The notes: generated by a model not told the origin, from the sequence alone. A stretch of DNA of 64,000 nucleotides from Thermodesulfobacterium hydrogeniphilum (GCF_000746255.1 NZ_JQKW01000011.1:61373-125372); one strand, 5' to 3'. Numbered from the stretch's first letter, positions 54,343 to 64,000 are shown. A program made the numbers and translations.

Positions 54343-57300
54343 TTAAGAAATCAGAACCTTCAAATCTAAATTCTTAAAGGTATCAAACATCAAATTAATA
54401 TGATCATAAGAAGGATTTAATTTATATCCATTTACCTCAAAACTTATTAAATAATCTGGATATTTAAGATATAATTTTATAGGTAAATAAGTTTCTTCTT
54501 CCTCCTTTGCTAAGAAATTTTTAAAATATTCCAAGGTGTCTTCTTTAGCTATTTCTGGAGTAATTATTATTTCAATTCTACCATTTTTGAAAAATCTTAA
54601 ATCTCTTAATTCTGCTATATCTTCCACTAATAAAGACAGATTCTCTTCTTCTTTATCTACTTCTACTTTAAACCAAAGAAGAGCTCCATCTGTTAAAATT
54701 TGTATATACTGTTTTAAAAGATCAGGGAAAATTATAGCTCTTAAAGAAGAATATTCATCTTCTATTTTAACAATAGCCATTTTATCACCATTTCTGGTGG
54801 TCTTTAGTTTTAATTCAGAAATAAGTCCTGCTATAATTGCTTTTGTTCCATCTTTTACATTTTTTATATTTTCTAAATTATAAGAAGAAAATATCTTTAT
54901 CCATTTTCTAAACCTCTTTAAAGGATGATCTGTAAGATAAAAACCCAAAGCCTCTTTTTCAAAAGCTAATTTTTCATCCAAATTCCATTCAGGAACCTCT
55001 TCCAATTTGATAGAGGAAGCTACATTTAATAAACTTGCTTGTCCAAAAAGAGAAGAAAATTTAGATTGAGTAGAAACTGATAATACTGAAGGTAAATTAT
55101 GCATAAGTTTTGCTCTATTTGGTTCCAAATTATCAAATGCTCCTGCTTTAATAAGAGCTTCTACAGTTTTTTTATTAACCTTTTTCGTATCTACTTTATT
55201 ACAAAAGTCCAAAAAGGAATTATAAGGTCTTTTTCTTAATATTTCATTTACAGCTTCTTCACCAACATTTTTAATGGCATGAAGTCCTATTCTAATAGCC
55301 CCATCTTCCACAGAAAATCCTGCCTCACTTTTATTGATATCTGGTGGTAAAATTTTTATTCCCATTTCATTTGCCACAGAAAGGTATTTACTAACCTCTT
55401 CGCTTTTATTGGCTTCATAGGTAAGAATTGAAGCCATAAAATAAACTGGATAATGCGCTTTTAAATAAGCAGTTTGATAAGCTATTAAGGCATAAGCTGC
55501 AGAATGGCTTTTATTAAATCCATAATGAGCAAATTTTTCTATAAGATCAAAAACCTTCTTAGCTATCTCTTCAGGGATACCTCTTTCTACAGATCTGGAA
55601 ACAAATTCACCTCTCAAACTTTCCATTAGTTCTTTTTCTTTTTTACCAATAGCTCTTCTTAATAAATCTGCTTCCCCAAGAGTATATCCTGCAAAAGCTC
55701 TGGCAATTTCCATTACCTGCTCTTGATAAACAATTACACCATAAGTTTCTTTTAAAATTGGTTCTAAAAGAGGATGTAAATATTCTGGCTTTCTTCTTCC
55801 GTGTTTGGTTTCTATATATTGATCTACTAATCCACCTTCCAAAGGACCTGGTCTGTATAAAGCCAGAACTGCTATAAGATCATTAAAGTCTGAGGGTTTA
55901 AGTCTTCTTAATAATTCTTTCATTCCCTGAGATTCTAATTGAAATACCCCATCTGTTTCTCCTTTCCTGAGAAGTTCAAAAGTTTTTTTATCGTTAAGAG
56001 GAATATTATTTAAATCCAAATTCACACCTTCATATTTTTTTATCATTTTTAAAGTATGGTCTATAATAGTAAGGGTCTTTAATCCAAGAAAATCAAATTT
56101 GATAAGCCCTACAGTTTCACATGATTTCATATCAAACTGAACTACAACTTCTCCTTCATCACCTTTCATTAAAGGTGCAACTTCTATAATGGGTTTCCCT
56201 GAAATAATTACTCCTGCTGCATGCTGGCTGGCATGTCTGGGAAGCCTTTCCAATTTTCTGGCAAGTTCAAATAGTTGCTTAAGCTTCTCATTTTTTTTCA
56301 TCAATTCTTGAAATTCTGGTCTTTTTAATTCTTCTTCTAAAGACACATCTATTCCCGGGCTTATCATTTTAGCAATAGGGTCTATTTCTTTGGGCTTAAA
56401 ACCAAGAACTCTACCAACATCTCTTACTACTTGTCTTGCTTTAAGCTGACCAAAGGTTGCGATTTTAGCAATGTATTCTCTTCCATAGGTTCTGGCTACA
56501 TATTCTATAACTTCATCTCTTCTTTCCATACAAAAATCCACATCTACATCAGGGAGACTTGGTCTTTCTTTGTTTAAAAATCTTTCAAAAAGAAGTCCCC
56601 ATCTCAAAGGATCCAGATTAGTAATTCCAAGAGCATAGGAGGTTAAAGCACCTGCAGCAGAGCCTCTTCCAGGACCAACAGGAATCCCTTTAGAACGAGC
56701 CCATTCAATAAAATCAGAAACTATAAGAAAATAACTGGCATATCCCTTTTCTATAATCACCTCTAATTCATACTCAAGCCTTTCCCAATACTTATTTTTA
56801 TCCGTAAAAAGCTCTCCCTTAGCTTCTAACTCCTGTAATCTTTTAGCAAGCCCTTCTCTTGCTCTCTTTGCAAAATAACTTTCTGCAGTTTCTCCAAAAG
56901 GTATTCTGGCTTTTGGAAATAAAACCTCTCCTGTTTGAATTTCAAAATTTATTTTGTCAAAAATTTCCATTGTATTTGTGATAATTTCAGAAGGTAAGTC
57001 CTTAAATCTTTCCTTCATTTCTTCAGCATTTGCCAGATAAAGCTTGTTAGTATTAAATTTAAACCTATCAGGATCAGAAAGTTTATGTCCTGTCTGAATA
57101 CATAGAAGAACTTCATGAGCTAAAGCATCTTCTTTATCCAAATAATGACAATCTGCAGTAGCTATACATTTTATTCCAAGTTTTTCTGCAATCTCCAAAA
57201 GTTGAGTATTTACTTTTTCTTGTTCCGGAAGATCATTTCTTTGCAATTCTAAATAAAAATCATCTTTAAAAAGTTCCTTATACCATTTAGCAACTTCTAT

Positions 57301-57771
57301 AGCTTTGTCTATCTGCCCATTTAAAATTAGCTTAGGGATTTCCCCTTCCAAACAGGCTGACATAGCAATAAGACCCTCATGATATTGCCTTAAAACTTCT
57401 TTATCAATACGGGGTCTATAATAAAACCCTTCTAAATAAGCTATACTTGCAAGCTTTAAAAGATTTTTATATCCTGTTTCATTTTTAGCCAGTAAAACAA
57501 TATGATGGGTTCTTGCTTCTCCTTTTTTAGAAGCTTTTTTATCAAAACGGGATCCCTCTGCCATATAAAATTCACATCCTAAAATCGGCTTTAAATCTGA
57601 TTCTCTTAGCTTTTTATAAAAATAAATAAGTCCATAAAGAGTCCCATGATCAGTAATAGCACATCCAGGCATTTTATAATCTATAAGTCTTTTAACCAGA
57701 TCATCTATATGAATTGCTCCATCAAGAAGACTCCATTCTGTATGAACATGCAAATGCACAAAATCAGACAT
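54343..57771 (-). CDS. dnaE: DNA polymerase III alpha subunit DnaE
   Basis: 1142 residues, full length. PHP domain at the start ('FVHLHVHTEWSLLDGAI'), the polymerase catalytic aspartates in 'LPDVDVDFCMERRDEVIEY' near 405, 'GPGRGSAAGALTSYALGIT' near 369, the helix-hairpin-helix region ('NVGEEAVNEIL') and a C-terminal OB fold ('TKAIIAGLISELKLKTTRNG'). No intein. Replicative polymerase of the chromosome. It has its own start about 96 bases after the proB stop; that gap holds only weak inverted repeats. Confidence 0.97.
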   Translation of the reverse strand: MSDFVHLHVHTEWSLLDGAIHIDDLVKRLIDYKMPGCAITDHGTLYGLIYFYKKLRESDLKPILGCEFYMAEGSRFDKKASKKGEARTHHIVLLAKNETGYKNLLKLASIAYLEGFYYRPRIDKEVLRQYHEGLIAMSACLEGEIPKLILNGQIDKAIEVAKWYKELFKDDFYLELQRNDLPEQEKVNTQLLEIAEKLGIKCIATADCHYLDKEDALAHEVLLCIQTGHKLSDPDRFKFNTNKLYLANAEEMKERFKDLPSEIITNTMEIFDKINFEIQTGEVLFPKARIPFGETAESYFAKRAREGLAKRLQELEAKGELFTDKNKYWERLEYELEVIIEKGYASYFLIVSDFIEWARSKGIPVGPGRGSAAGALTSYALGITNLDPLRWGLLFERFLNKERPSLPDVDVDFCMERRDEVIEYVARTYGREYIAKIATFGQLKARQVVRDVGRVLGFKPKEIDPIAKMISPGIDVSLEEELKRPEFQELMKKNEKLKQLFELARKLERLPRHASQHAAGVIISGKPIIEVAPLMKGDEGEVVVQFDMKSCETVGLIKFDFLGLKTLTIIDHTLKMIKKYEGVNLDLNNIPLNDKKTFELLRKGETDGVFQLESQGMKELLRRLKPSDFNDLIAVLALYRPGPLEGGLVDQYIETKHGRRKPEYLHPLLEPILKETYGVIVYQEQVMEIARAFAGYTLGEADLLRRAIGKKEKELMESLRGEFVSRSVERGIPEEIAKKVFDLIEKFAHYGFNKSHSAAYALIAYQTAYLKAHYPVYFMASILTYEANKSEEVSKYLSVANEMGIKILPPDINKSEAGFSVEDGAIRIGLHAIKNVGEEAVNEILRKRPYNSFLDFCNKVDTKKVNKKTVEALIKAGAFDNLEPNRAKLMHNLPSVLSVSTQSKFSSLFGQASLLNVASSIKLEEVPEWNLDEKLAFEKEALGFYLTDHPLKRFRKWIKIFSSYNLENIKNVKDGTKAIIAGLISELKLKTTRNGDKMAIVKIEDEYSSLRAIIFPDLLKQYIQILTDGALLWFKVEVDKEEENLSLLVEDIAELRDLRFFKNGRIEIIITPEIAKEDTLEYFKNFLAKEEEETYLPIKLYLKYPDYLISFEVNGYKLNPSYDHINLMFDTFKNLDLKVLIS

Positions 57772-57867
57772 AGAAAAAACACACCCCCTTTTGAAAGAGT
57801 TCTTAAATTAATTTAACTCTTTTAAATCTCTTTTTCAATCCCTTTCAAATTTAGGGAAATTGAGAAA

Positions 57868-58983
57868 CTATGGTTCAAGAAAAACCAAGTTGTCTCTGTG
57901 AATTACTTCTTTATTGATTTTTTCTCGTGAAATCTTTAACTTTAATAATTCCTCAGAAGAAAAATTTACCAATCCTTTAGCTAAAATCTGACCTTTCATA
58001 TTGATACATTCAACACAAGCACCTTTAGGAAAATTCCCTTCTACACTTATTATACCTCCTATTAAAAGACTTTTCCCCCTTTTTAAAATAGCCTCTTCTG
58101 CACCTTCATCTATATAAATCTTTCCTTCTGGTTTTATATAATATTTTATCCAAAGTTTTCTCATATTAAGTTTCCTTTCTTCTGCCCAAAAAATGGTTCC
58201 TATCTCTTCTCCGCTCCAAAATTTCTCTAAAACTAAAGGCTCTCTTCCAGGCAAAATTACCACAGGAATTCCCATAGAAGTAACCATTTTAGCAGCAAGA
58301 AGTTTAGAATACATACCACCTCTTCCAAGTCTTCCTGGTTTGCTTCCAGCCATAGAAAAAATTTCAGGGGTTATTCTTTCTACCTCTCTTATTTTTTGAG
58401 CTTTTGGATTGATTCTTGGATCTTCTTCATAAAGAGCATCTATATCTGAAAGAATTATTAAAAAGTCAGCTTCAATAGTTCCTGATACAAGAGCTGATAA
58501 AATATCGTTATCGCTAAATTTTATACTTTCTGTGGTAACAGTATCATTTTCATTTACAATTGGAACTATATTCCATTTTAATAAAGTTTCCAGAGTTTTT
58601 TTAGCATTTAAATATCTTTCTCTTAGAGATAAATCTTCAGCTGTTAATAAAATTTGAGCTACATGAATTTGATATTGTTGAAATAAATCTTCATAAGCCT
58701 GAATTAAAGCTGCTTGACCAATAGCAGCTAAAGCCTGCTTTTCTGTTAAAGATATGGGTTTTTTATAATAATTTAATTTAGCTCTTCCACAAGCAATAGC
58801 TCCTGAAGATACCAAAACTACTTTATATCCTGCTTTAACAAGCCTGTTTATTTCATAAGTGAGATTATGTAAAACTTGATAGTTTAATCCTTCATCTTCT
58901 TTGGTAATAACTGCACTTCCTACTTTTATAACAACTTTCTTAGTTTTTCTAAGAATTTTTTCTAATCTTTCTTTTTTATTCAT
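57868..58983 (-). CDS. proB: Glutamate 5-kinase ProB
   Basis: 371 residues: amino-acid kinase domain ('VIKVGSAVITKEDEG', 'LVSSGAIACGRAKL', 'IVNENDTVTTESIKFSDND', 'GRLGRGGMYSKLLAAK') followed by a C-terminal PUA domain (about 280-371). First step of proline synthesis. Its ATG overlaps the obg stop by 8 bases. proA is not in the window. Confidence 0.96.
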   Translation of the reverse strand: MNKKERLEKILRKTKKVVIKVGSAVITKEDEGLNYQVLHNLTYEINRLVKAGYKVVLVSSGAIACGRAKLNYYKKPISLTEKQALAAIGQAALIQAYEDLFQQYQIHVAQILLTAEDLSLRERYLNAKKTLETLLKWNIVPIVNENDTVTTESIKFSDNDILSALVSGTIEADFLIILSDIDALYEEDPRINPKAQKIREVERITPEIFSMAGSKPGRLGRGGMYSKLLAAKMVTSMGIPVVILPGREPLVLEKFWSGEEIGTIFWAEERKLNMRKLWIKYYIKPEGKIYIDEGAEEAILKRGKSLLIGGIISVEGNFPKGACVECINMKGQILAKGLVNFSSEELLKLKISREKINKEVIHRDNLVFLEP

Positions 58984-60007
58984 TTATAAAATCTTCTTCT
59001 TTTTCTTTTATTTCTTTAATTTTATTCCATAATGCATAAAGTAGCTCAGGTATTCCCTGACCTGTAACTGCAGAAATAGGATAGATCTTTTTTTGATCTT
59101 CCTTAGAAAAAAGGGTTATTAATTCTTTAATTTTTTCAGGATCAGGAATTAAATCAATCTTGTTTAATGCTATTAAATATTCTTTTTCTAAAAGCTTAGG
59201 ATTAAACAATTTCAGTTCATCTTTTAAAATTTCGTAATCTTTTATTATTTCTTTTTCTTTAGAAACATCAAGCACATATAAAAGAATTCGGGTTCTTTCT
59301 ATATGTTTTAAAAATTCGTGTCCCAGACCTATACCTTTATGTGCACCTTCTATAAGCCCTGGAATGTCAGCTACTACAAAGGTTTCACCTTCAATAAGTT
59401 TAACTACTCCTAAATTTGGTTGTAAAGTGGTAAAAGGATAATCAGCTATTTTAGGTTTAGCAGCAGAAATTCTACTAAGAAGGGTAGATTTCCCTGCATT
59501 GGGAAACCCTACCATACCTACATCTGCTATAAGTTTTAATTCTAAAATCAGCCATCTTTCTTCACCTGGTTGTCCTGGTTCTGCAATTCTGGGAGCCTGT
59601 CTGGTAGGAGTAGCAAAATGTGCATTACCCCTTCCACCTTTACCACCTTTGGCTACCACTAATTTTTGATTAGGTTTAACAAGATCTCCGAGAATCTCCC
59701 CGGTTTCAGCATCCCTAACAATTGTTCCTACAGGTACACGTAAAATTAAATCTTCTCCATCTCTTCCTTTCATCTTTTTGCCCATTCCAGGCTTACCATT
59801 TTCAGCCTTAAAATGAACTTTATAATAGAAATCATAAAGAGTATGAATCTGAGGATCTGCTACTAAAATTACATCTCCACCATCTCCTCCATCTCCTCCA
59901 TCAGGCCCTCCCTTAGGAACATACTTTTCCCGTCTGAAACTTATACAGCCATTTCCTCCTTTTCCAGCTTTCACAAAAATTTTAGCTTGATCTACAAATC
60001 TTGCCAT
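58976..60007 (-). CDS. obg: GTPase Obg/CgtA
   Basis: 343 residues. The glycine-rich Obg fold (1-158; 'AGKGGNGCISFRREKYVPKG', 'DGGDGGDGGDVI') precedes the G domain with G1 'GFPNAGKSTLL', G3 'DIPGLIEGAHKG' and G4 'NKID'. It binds the 50S subunit and acts in ribosome assembly and stress response. Nine bases follow the DHH gene stop, so the two are in one operon. Confidence 0.97.
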   Translation of the reverse strand: MARFVDQAKIFVKAGKGGNGCISFRREKYVPKGGPDGGDGGDGGDVILVADPQIHTLYDFYYKVHFKAENGKPGMGKKMKGRDGEDLILRVPVGTIVRDAETGEILGDLVKPNQKLVVAKGGKGGRGNAHFATPTRQAPRIAEPGQPGEERWLILELKLIADVGMVGFPNAGKSTLLSRISAAKPKIADYPFTTLQPNLGVVKLIEGETFVVADIPGLIEGAHKGIGLGHEFLKHIERTRILLYVLDVSKEKEIIKDYEILKDELKLFNPKLLEKEYLIALNKIDLIPDPEKIKELITLFSKEDQKKIYPISAVTGQGIPELLYALWNKIKEIKEKEEDFINE

Positions 60008-60015
60008 TAATCGAG

Positions 60016-61041
60016 TTATACCTTTTTATTTGGAAATTTAAAATATTTAGCAAATAGTTTAATAAATTTTTGAATATTAAATTCTTCAGGAGAAATTCCT
60101 AAGTTCTCAAAAGGAATTTCAGCTCTTGCTTTCTCTCTGTGTCCACCTGCTAATCCTATTGACTTAAAAAGCTTGGTAGCCAATTTACCTGCATCCTTTC
60201 TATATCCATCACATCTTATAATAATAATTAAATTTTTTTTATATTCCCCCCCTACAAAAACCCAAGAAGTCTCATAAACTTTATTTAAAAAATCTGCTAT
60301 TAACACTAACACATCTGTATTAGAAACCTTGCCTATATAAGTGAACATCCTATTTTTTTGAAACTTCAATTGATCTAAAGCTGTTTTAAAATATCTAAGC
60401 TCTGATCGTCTTAAATCTGAAGTCTCTATTTTATTTAGCAAATGTCTGTTCATACATTTAAACAATTTTTGAAATGCTAAAACATCTTGCAACTGAGTGC
60501 TTTTTTCAAAATTATCTGTATCTGTTTTTATGCCATAAATCAAAGCTGTAGCTAAATAAACAGTAGGTTTTATTTTTAATGCTTTTAAATATTCAAACAA
60601 AATTGTAGCAGTAGCTCCATATTCAGGACGTACATCCACATAATCTGCTTCCCATCCTTCTGTATAAGGATGATGATCTATCACAGCTGTCCACTTTATA
60701 TTTTTAAACTCTTCTCTGTGTAAAGGTTGAGAATCTACCAAAATAAATTTGTTATGATCCTCCAATAATTTGGGATAAAACTTTATAGAGGGAATTTTTA
60801 AAACTTTAATCATTACTTGATTGTTTAATCTGGTTATCTCATTAATATGAGATATAGTTACTTTTTCAACTTTATTATGTAAGATTCTTTTTACAGCAAG
60901 AGCTGAAGACAAAGCATCAGGATCAGCCCATATTAAAATGAGAACTCTATCTTCTTTTTCAAAAAGCTTTAAAAAATAATTAACCCTTTCTCTATTAGAT
61001 TTAAACCTTCTTTTTTTATTATTTCGGCTTATTTTAGGCAT
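60016..61041 (-). CDS. DHH-family phosphoesterase with altered motif I
   Basis: 341 residues. 'LVDSQP', 'AVIDHHPYTEG' (the DHH motif), 'GATATILFEYL' and 'TALIYGIKTDTDNF' match the DHH domain, and 'GLAGGHREKARAE' the DHHA1 domain. Motif I reads 'LIWADPDALSSALA', where RecJ/NrnA-type enzymes have a histidine in HxxxDxD; Trp and Pro stand in its place. Substrates in the family include short RNA, DNA ends and cyclic dinucleotides. The altered site may change metal binding. An 8-base overlap links it to the upstream NamZ gene. Confidence 0.85.
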   Translation of the reverse strand: MPKISRNNKKRRFKSNRERVNYFLKLFEKEDRVLILIWADPDALSSALAVKRILHNKVEKVTISHINEITRLNNQVMIKVLKIPSIKFYPKLLEDHNKFILVDSQPLHREEFKNIKWTAVIDHHPYTEGWEADYVDVRPEYGATATILFEYLKALKIKPTVYLATALIYGIKTDTDNFEKSTQLQDVLAFQKLFKCMNRHLLNKIETSDLRRSELRYFKTALDQLKFQKNRMFTYIGKVSNTDVLVLIADFLNKVYETSWVFVGGEYKKNLIIIIRCDGYRKDAGKLATKLFKSIGLAGGHREKARAEIPFENLGISPEEFNIQKFIKLFAKYFKFPNKKV

Positions 61042-62221
61042 ATAAAAGGAAGGACTGAATCTCTTCTAAATAATTTTTTAAATTATAATACAGATATATA
61101 TTGAGGTCAATTTCAGCTTTTCCTTCTAACCAGTCAATTATGGCTTTATTTCCTATTAAGATTTCTATAGGTCTTTTTTTCTCTTCAAATTCATAAGGTC
61201 CTTTTAAAAATTTAAAACTTTCATAGGTTTCTCTAATGGTTTTTAAAATCAGCAAAGAGGTTTTAACAGGTTTAAATTTTCTAAAATCTACTATATGGAT
61301 TTGAAACCCATAACATTTTTCTCCTTTCCATTTATCAAACCAAGGTTCAAAAAGTAGAGGTCTTAAAATAAATCCATCCTTTTCTGAATTGAAAATTTTA
61401 TCAAATCTTTGTTTTAATTCTTTAATGTTTAAAAAGGGCGCTCCAAAAATAAAAAAAGGTAATGTAGTGCCTCTTCCTTCTGAAAGATTGGTTCCTTCTA
61501 AAAGTACCTGTCCAGAGTAAACAAGAGTAGTTTCCCAAGTGGGGATATTAGGAGATGGAAACACCCAGTTTCTTTTCAAATCTCCAAATAAGCTATTTCT
61601 TCTGTATCCCTTTATTTTTATAACCTCTAATTTTAGATTTTTAAAATGTCTTTTTTTAAATAAAATAGCCAGTTCTCCTAAGGTTAAACCATGTCTTAAA
61701 GGTAAAGAATCCATTCCTACGAAAGAAAAATATTCTGGCTCTAAAACAGGACCTTCCACCTCAGAACCTACAGGATTGGGTCTATCAAGAATAATTAAGG
61801 ATTTACCCTTTTTTTCGCAAACACTCATCAAAAGGTATAAAGTCCATATGTAAGTATAAACTCTACATCCCACATCTTGTAAATCTATAAACACAATATC
61901 AACCTCATCTAAGTGCGCATCTTCTGGTTTCAATCTTGGTCCATAAAGACTTATAATAGGTGTCTGAGTAAAAGGTTCTATACTGTCTTCTGAACCTATC
62001 ATATTAGCCTGTTTTTCTGAATATAATCCATGCTGAGGAGAAAAAATAATTTTAAAATCTTTACCAAAGTATTTTTTAAAAAGAATAAAAGCAGGTGTAA
62101 ATTTATAATTAACAGATGCCTGATTACAAAGAAGAGCTATTTTTTTCCCTTGATATTTTTTATACAATCCCTCTTCAAAAAATCTATCCAAACCAAACAA
62201 GATCTTAGGATTTTTTATCAT
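61034..62221 (-). CDS. NamZ-type (DUF1343) exo-N-acetylmuramidase
   Basis: 395 residues matching DUF1343: 'KIALLCNQASVNYKFTPAF', 'FSPQHGLYSEKQANMIGS', 'DVGCRVYTYIWTLYLLM', 'DRPNPVGSEVEGPVL' and 'LVYSGQVLLEGTNLSEGRGT'. The Bacillus founder (NamZ) removes terminal MurNAc from peptidoglycan fragments. No signal peptide is evident, so the protein may act in the cytoplasm on imported muropeptides or lack a classic export signal. It overlaps the amidase gene upstream by 17 bases, linking two wall-processing steps. Confidence 0.88.
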   Translation of the reverse strand: MIKNPKILFGLDRFFEEGLYKKYQGKKIALLCNQASVNYKFTPAFILFKKYFGKDFKIIFSPQHGLYSEKQANMIGSEDSIEPFTQTPIISLYGPRLKPEDAHLDEVDIVFIDLQDVGCRVYTYIWTLYLLMSVCEKKGKSLIILDRPNPVGSEVEGPVLEPEYFSFVGMDSLPLRHGLTLGELAILFKKRHFKNLKLEVIKIKGYRRNSLFGDLKRNWVFPSPNIPTWETTLVYSGQVLLEGTNLSEGRGTTLPFFIFGAPFLNIKELKQRFDKIFNSEKDGFILRPLLFEPWFDKWKGEKCYGFQIHIVDFRKFKPVKTSLLILKTIRETYESFKFLKGPYEFEEKKRPIEILIGNKAIIDWLEGKAEIDLNIYLYYNLKNYLEEIQSFLLYA

Positions 62222-64000
62222 AAATATCTGGCTTGGAAAAATTAAAACTTTGTATATAAATTTTTATACCTTTAGCAATTCCCTCTGCAATTAAATCCAG
62301 ATAATGAGTATTTTTTAATCTTGCCTCTTCAGTAGGATTACTTATAAAAGATACTTCTACCAAAACAGCCGGCATTCTTGTACCAACTAAAACCAAAAAA
62401 GGAGCGTATTTCACTCCCCGATCTATAGTATCAGGATAATAGCGAGATAAACTTCTTATCAGTTGATTTTGAATTTTTTCAGCTAAAAGTCTTGATTCAG
62501 AAAGCTTGGTATTGGCTAAAATAGCCTTTACTAAATCTTGTAAATCACTTAATCTTTTATTTGAAACTGCATTTTCTAAAGCTGCCACTCTCATAGCTTC
62601 TGGATCTGTAGTAAAATTAAGATAATAAGTTTCTATACCTCTGGCTGCAGAATCAGGAGAGGCATTCGCATGGATAGAAATAAATAAATCTGCTTTTTTG
62701 CTATTAGCTATAGCTGCTCTTTTCATTAAGGGAATAAATATATCTCTATTCCGTGTAAGAATAACCTCTACATTAAGCCTTTTCTTTAATTTTTTTTGCA
62801 AGATTTTAGCTATTCTAAGCACCACATCTTTTTCTTTAAGCCCTGTAGGACCTATAGCTCCTGCATCACGTCCTCCATGTCCAGGATCTATTACTATTCT
62901 TTTTATCCCTAAACCTAATTGCCTGGCTAAATTGATATAATTTGAATTTGCTTTTTCAGCTTCTTTTTCTTTGGAAATTTTACTGATTAGTTTTATCTTC
63001 TTGTGTTCTCCTACTAAATCCAAAACTAACTGATAAGGGTCTTTTAATTTGAAAATTTTATAAGAAGTTAAACTTGTTAAATCCAAAACTACCCTGACTG
63101 TATTTTTGTCAAATTGTCCTACCCTAATTCTGGTTAAATGGGCATTTTTAATATCTATTTTCTTAGGTATTTTGCTATTTAAAATAGCTGGATATATATC
63201 TACATAAATTCTGGGAGGTTTTCCTTTACTTCCTTTTAATATATCAGTCTTATAATCAAAATTTCCTGACACATCAATTATCACCCTAGTATAATCCTCT
63301 CCTGTAACAGGTTGAATATCTATTATCTTTTTAAGACCAACTGTTAAATTTAAAGATTTAACATTTTCCTTTTTTATCTCTTGGGTTATCTTTTTGAAAC
63401 CTAATTTTACTAAATATAGACTTTCTGGATACTTTTGAGAAAATATTTTCTTTAATTTCTCTGCTTTATTTAAATCTTTGAGGTGTTTTTCATAAATTTT
63501 AATTAATTTAAAATAAGCTACTTCTGTTTCAGGAGCAGAAGAAAAGTTATTAATAAGCAGTTTATATTTTTTTATAGCTTCTTTTAAATCTCTTTTTTTT
63601 GAAGATTTAACATAAAGTTGATAATAAATATCTGCTGTTCTTAAAATAGCTTTAGGAGCTATTTCACTTGCAGGGTAAAGAAGATAAATTCGTCTATACT
63701 CTCCTATAAGATTTAACCACTCTCTTCTGGTTGTCTTTGCATTGGAAAAAAGCTTATTATATTCTTGTTCAAGTTTTTTAAAATACTTTCCTATTTCTGT
63801 ATTTTTTAAAAGCTCTATTTCTTGCTTTTTTAATGCAGTTTTTAATATTTTCTTTTTGGTTTTCTCCTTTTTAGCTATCCATTTTTTTGTCTTCTCTTTT
63901 TTAGCTTTTACCTTTAATCTCTGCCCTATATAAATTCTATCTGTTTTTAATCCATTTAATTCCTTGAGCTCTTTTAATGTCATTCCATACTTCTTGGCTA
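62205..64000 (-). CDS. amiC: N-acetylmuramoyl-L-alanine amidase with LysM and AMIN domains, 5' end beyond window
   Basis: The frame is open to the window edge, so the true start is outside; 598 residues are visible. The visible N-terminus 'AKKYGMTLKELKELNGLKTD' plus 'RIYIGQRLKV' is the second half of a LysM domain. A Lys-rich helical region with tetratricopeptide-like helices follows, then an AMIN domain (about 225-335) and the Amidase_3 zinc enzyme: 'VIDPGHGGRDAGAIGPTG' (about 366), 'LFISIHANASPDSAARG' and 'PAVLVEVSFISNPTEEA' supply His, Glu, His and catalytic Glu. It cuts the peptide from MurNAc during cell separation. Confidence 0.92.
   Translation of the reverse strand, partial: AKKYGMTLKELKELNGLKTDRIYIGQRLKVKAKKEKTKKWIAKKEKTKKKILKTALKKQEIELLKNTEIGKYFKKLEQEYNKLFSNAKTTRREWLNLIGEYRRIYLLYPASEIAPKAILRTADIYYQLYVKSSKKRDLKEAIKKYKLLINNFSSAPETEVAYFKLIKIYEKHLKDLNKAEKLKKIFSQKYPESLYLVKLGFKKITQEIKKENVKSLNLTVGLKKIIDIQPVTGEDYTRVIIDVSGNFDYKTDILKGSKGKPPRIYVDIYPAILNSKIPKKIDIKNAHLTRIRVGQFDKNTVRVVLDLTSLTSYKIFKLKDPYQLVLDLVGEHKKIKLISKISKEKEAEKANSNYINLARQLGLGIKRIVIDPGHGGRDAGAIGPTGLKEKDVVLRIAKILQKKLKKRLNVEVILTRNRDIFIPLMKRAAIANSKKADLFISIHANASPDSAARGIETYYLNFTTDPEAMRVAALENAVSNKRLSDLQDLVKAILANTKLSESRLLAEKIQNQLIRSLSRYYPDTIDRGVKYAPFLVLVGTRMPAVLVEVSFISNPTEEARLKNTHYLDLIAEGIAKGIKIYIQSFNFSKPDIYDKKS

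Noticed and set aside
57794..57822. Terminator after proB
   Set aside because: AAAGAGTT/AACTCTTT pair across a 13-base AT-rich loop, without a T-run on the minus strand; too weak to call.

Overview
The window is AT-rich DNA from a Gram-negative anaerobe. An outer membrane is indicated by LptD, two porins and an outer-membrane beta-barrel. Anaerobic life is indicated by a selenocysteine formate dehydrogenase, a radical-SAM NrdG-type activase and FeoB. The gene set and composition resemble thermophilic Thermodesulfobacteria, but this is a by-eye inference with no database search behind it.

Layout: (1) 1-3.4 kb: the end of a GH57-type glycosidase and a YihY membrane protein. (2) 3.4-13.5 kb, minus strand: a formate dehydrogenase operon, fdhA(Sec)-fdhB-fdhE-moeA/PBP fusion, continuing into two aryl-CoA ligase/ACT-domain gene pairs. 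(3) 13.7-14.3 kb: two decayed gene remnants, then a second moeA. (4) 15.6-28.4 kb: porin, Na+-dependent symporter, GT39, radA, VTT protein, hisF, cutA, rsmI, M24 peptidase, feoB. (5) 28.5-34.6 kb: a complete-looking Fap-type functional amyloid locus (details below). (6) tRNA-Ala(GGC), a flavoprotein, thiE, nrdG, a second porin, uvrB, rsmB, mscS. (7) 43.3-48.2 kb, minus: trpB-trpA-aroB-dapF-dapA. (8) 48.2-51.3 kb: a TauE remnant, modABC and a divergent short modE with a ModE-like operator on the modA start site. (9) 51.3-64 kb, minus: rlmH, lptD, a free-standing encapsulin-type ferritin domain, dnaE, proB, obg, a DHH phosphoesterase, a NamZ-type muramidase and an AMIN/LysM amidase cut by the window edge.

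The most interesting part is the amyloid locus. A FapF-like barrel gene converges on a regulator that combines a PilZ-like (c-di-GMP) domain, a zinc ribbon and a sigma-54 AAA+ activator domain. Divergent from the regulator, a consensus -24/-12 promoter drives FapA-position, FapB-like, FapC-like, C39 peptidase-like (FapD) and FapE-like genes. Five TTTACA repeats spaced 9-10 bp apart lie just upstream of that promoter. The first and last proteins of the operon both carry a leader-like SLxE(V/I)xGG motif ending at exactly residue 52, which suggests they are processed by the C39-like protein.

Molybdenum supply (modABC, two moeA, fdhE) and the Mo/W-dependent formate dehydrogenase form a second theme. 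Several first genes of operons have strong promoters placed so that their mRNAs would be leaderless or nearly so.
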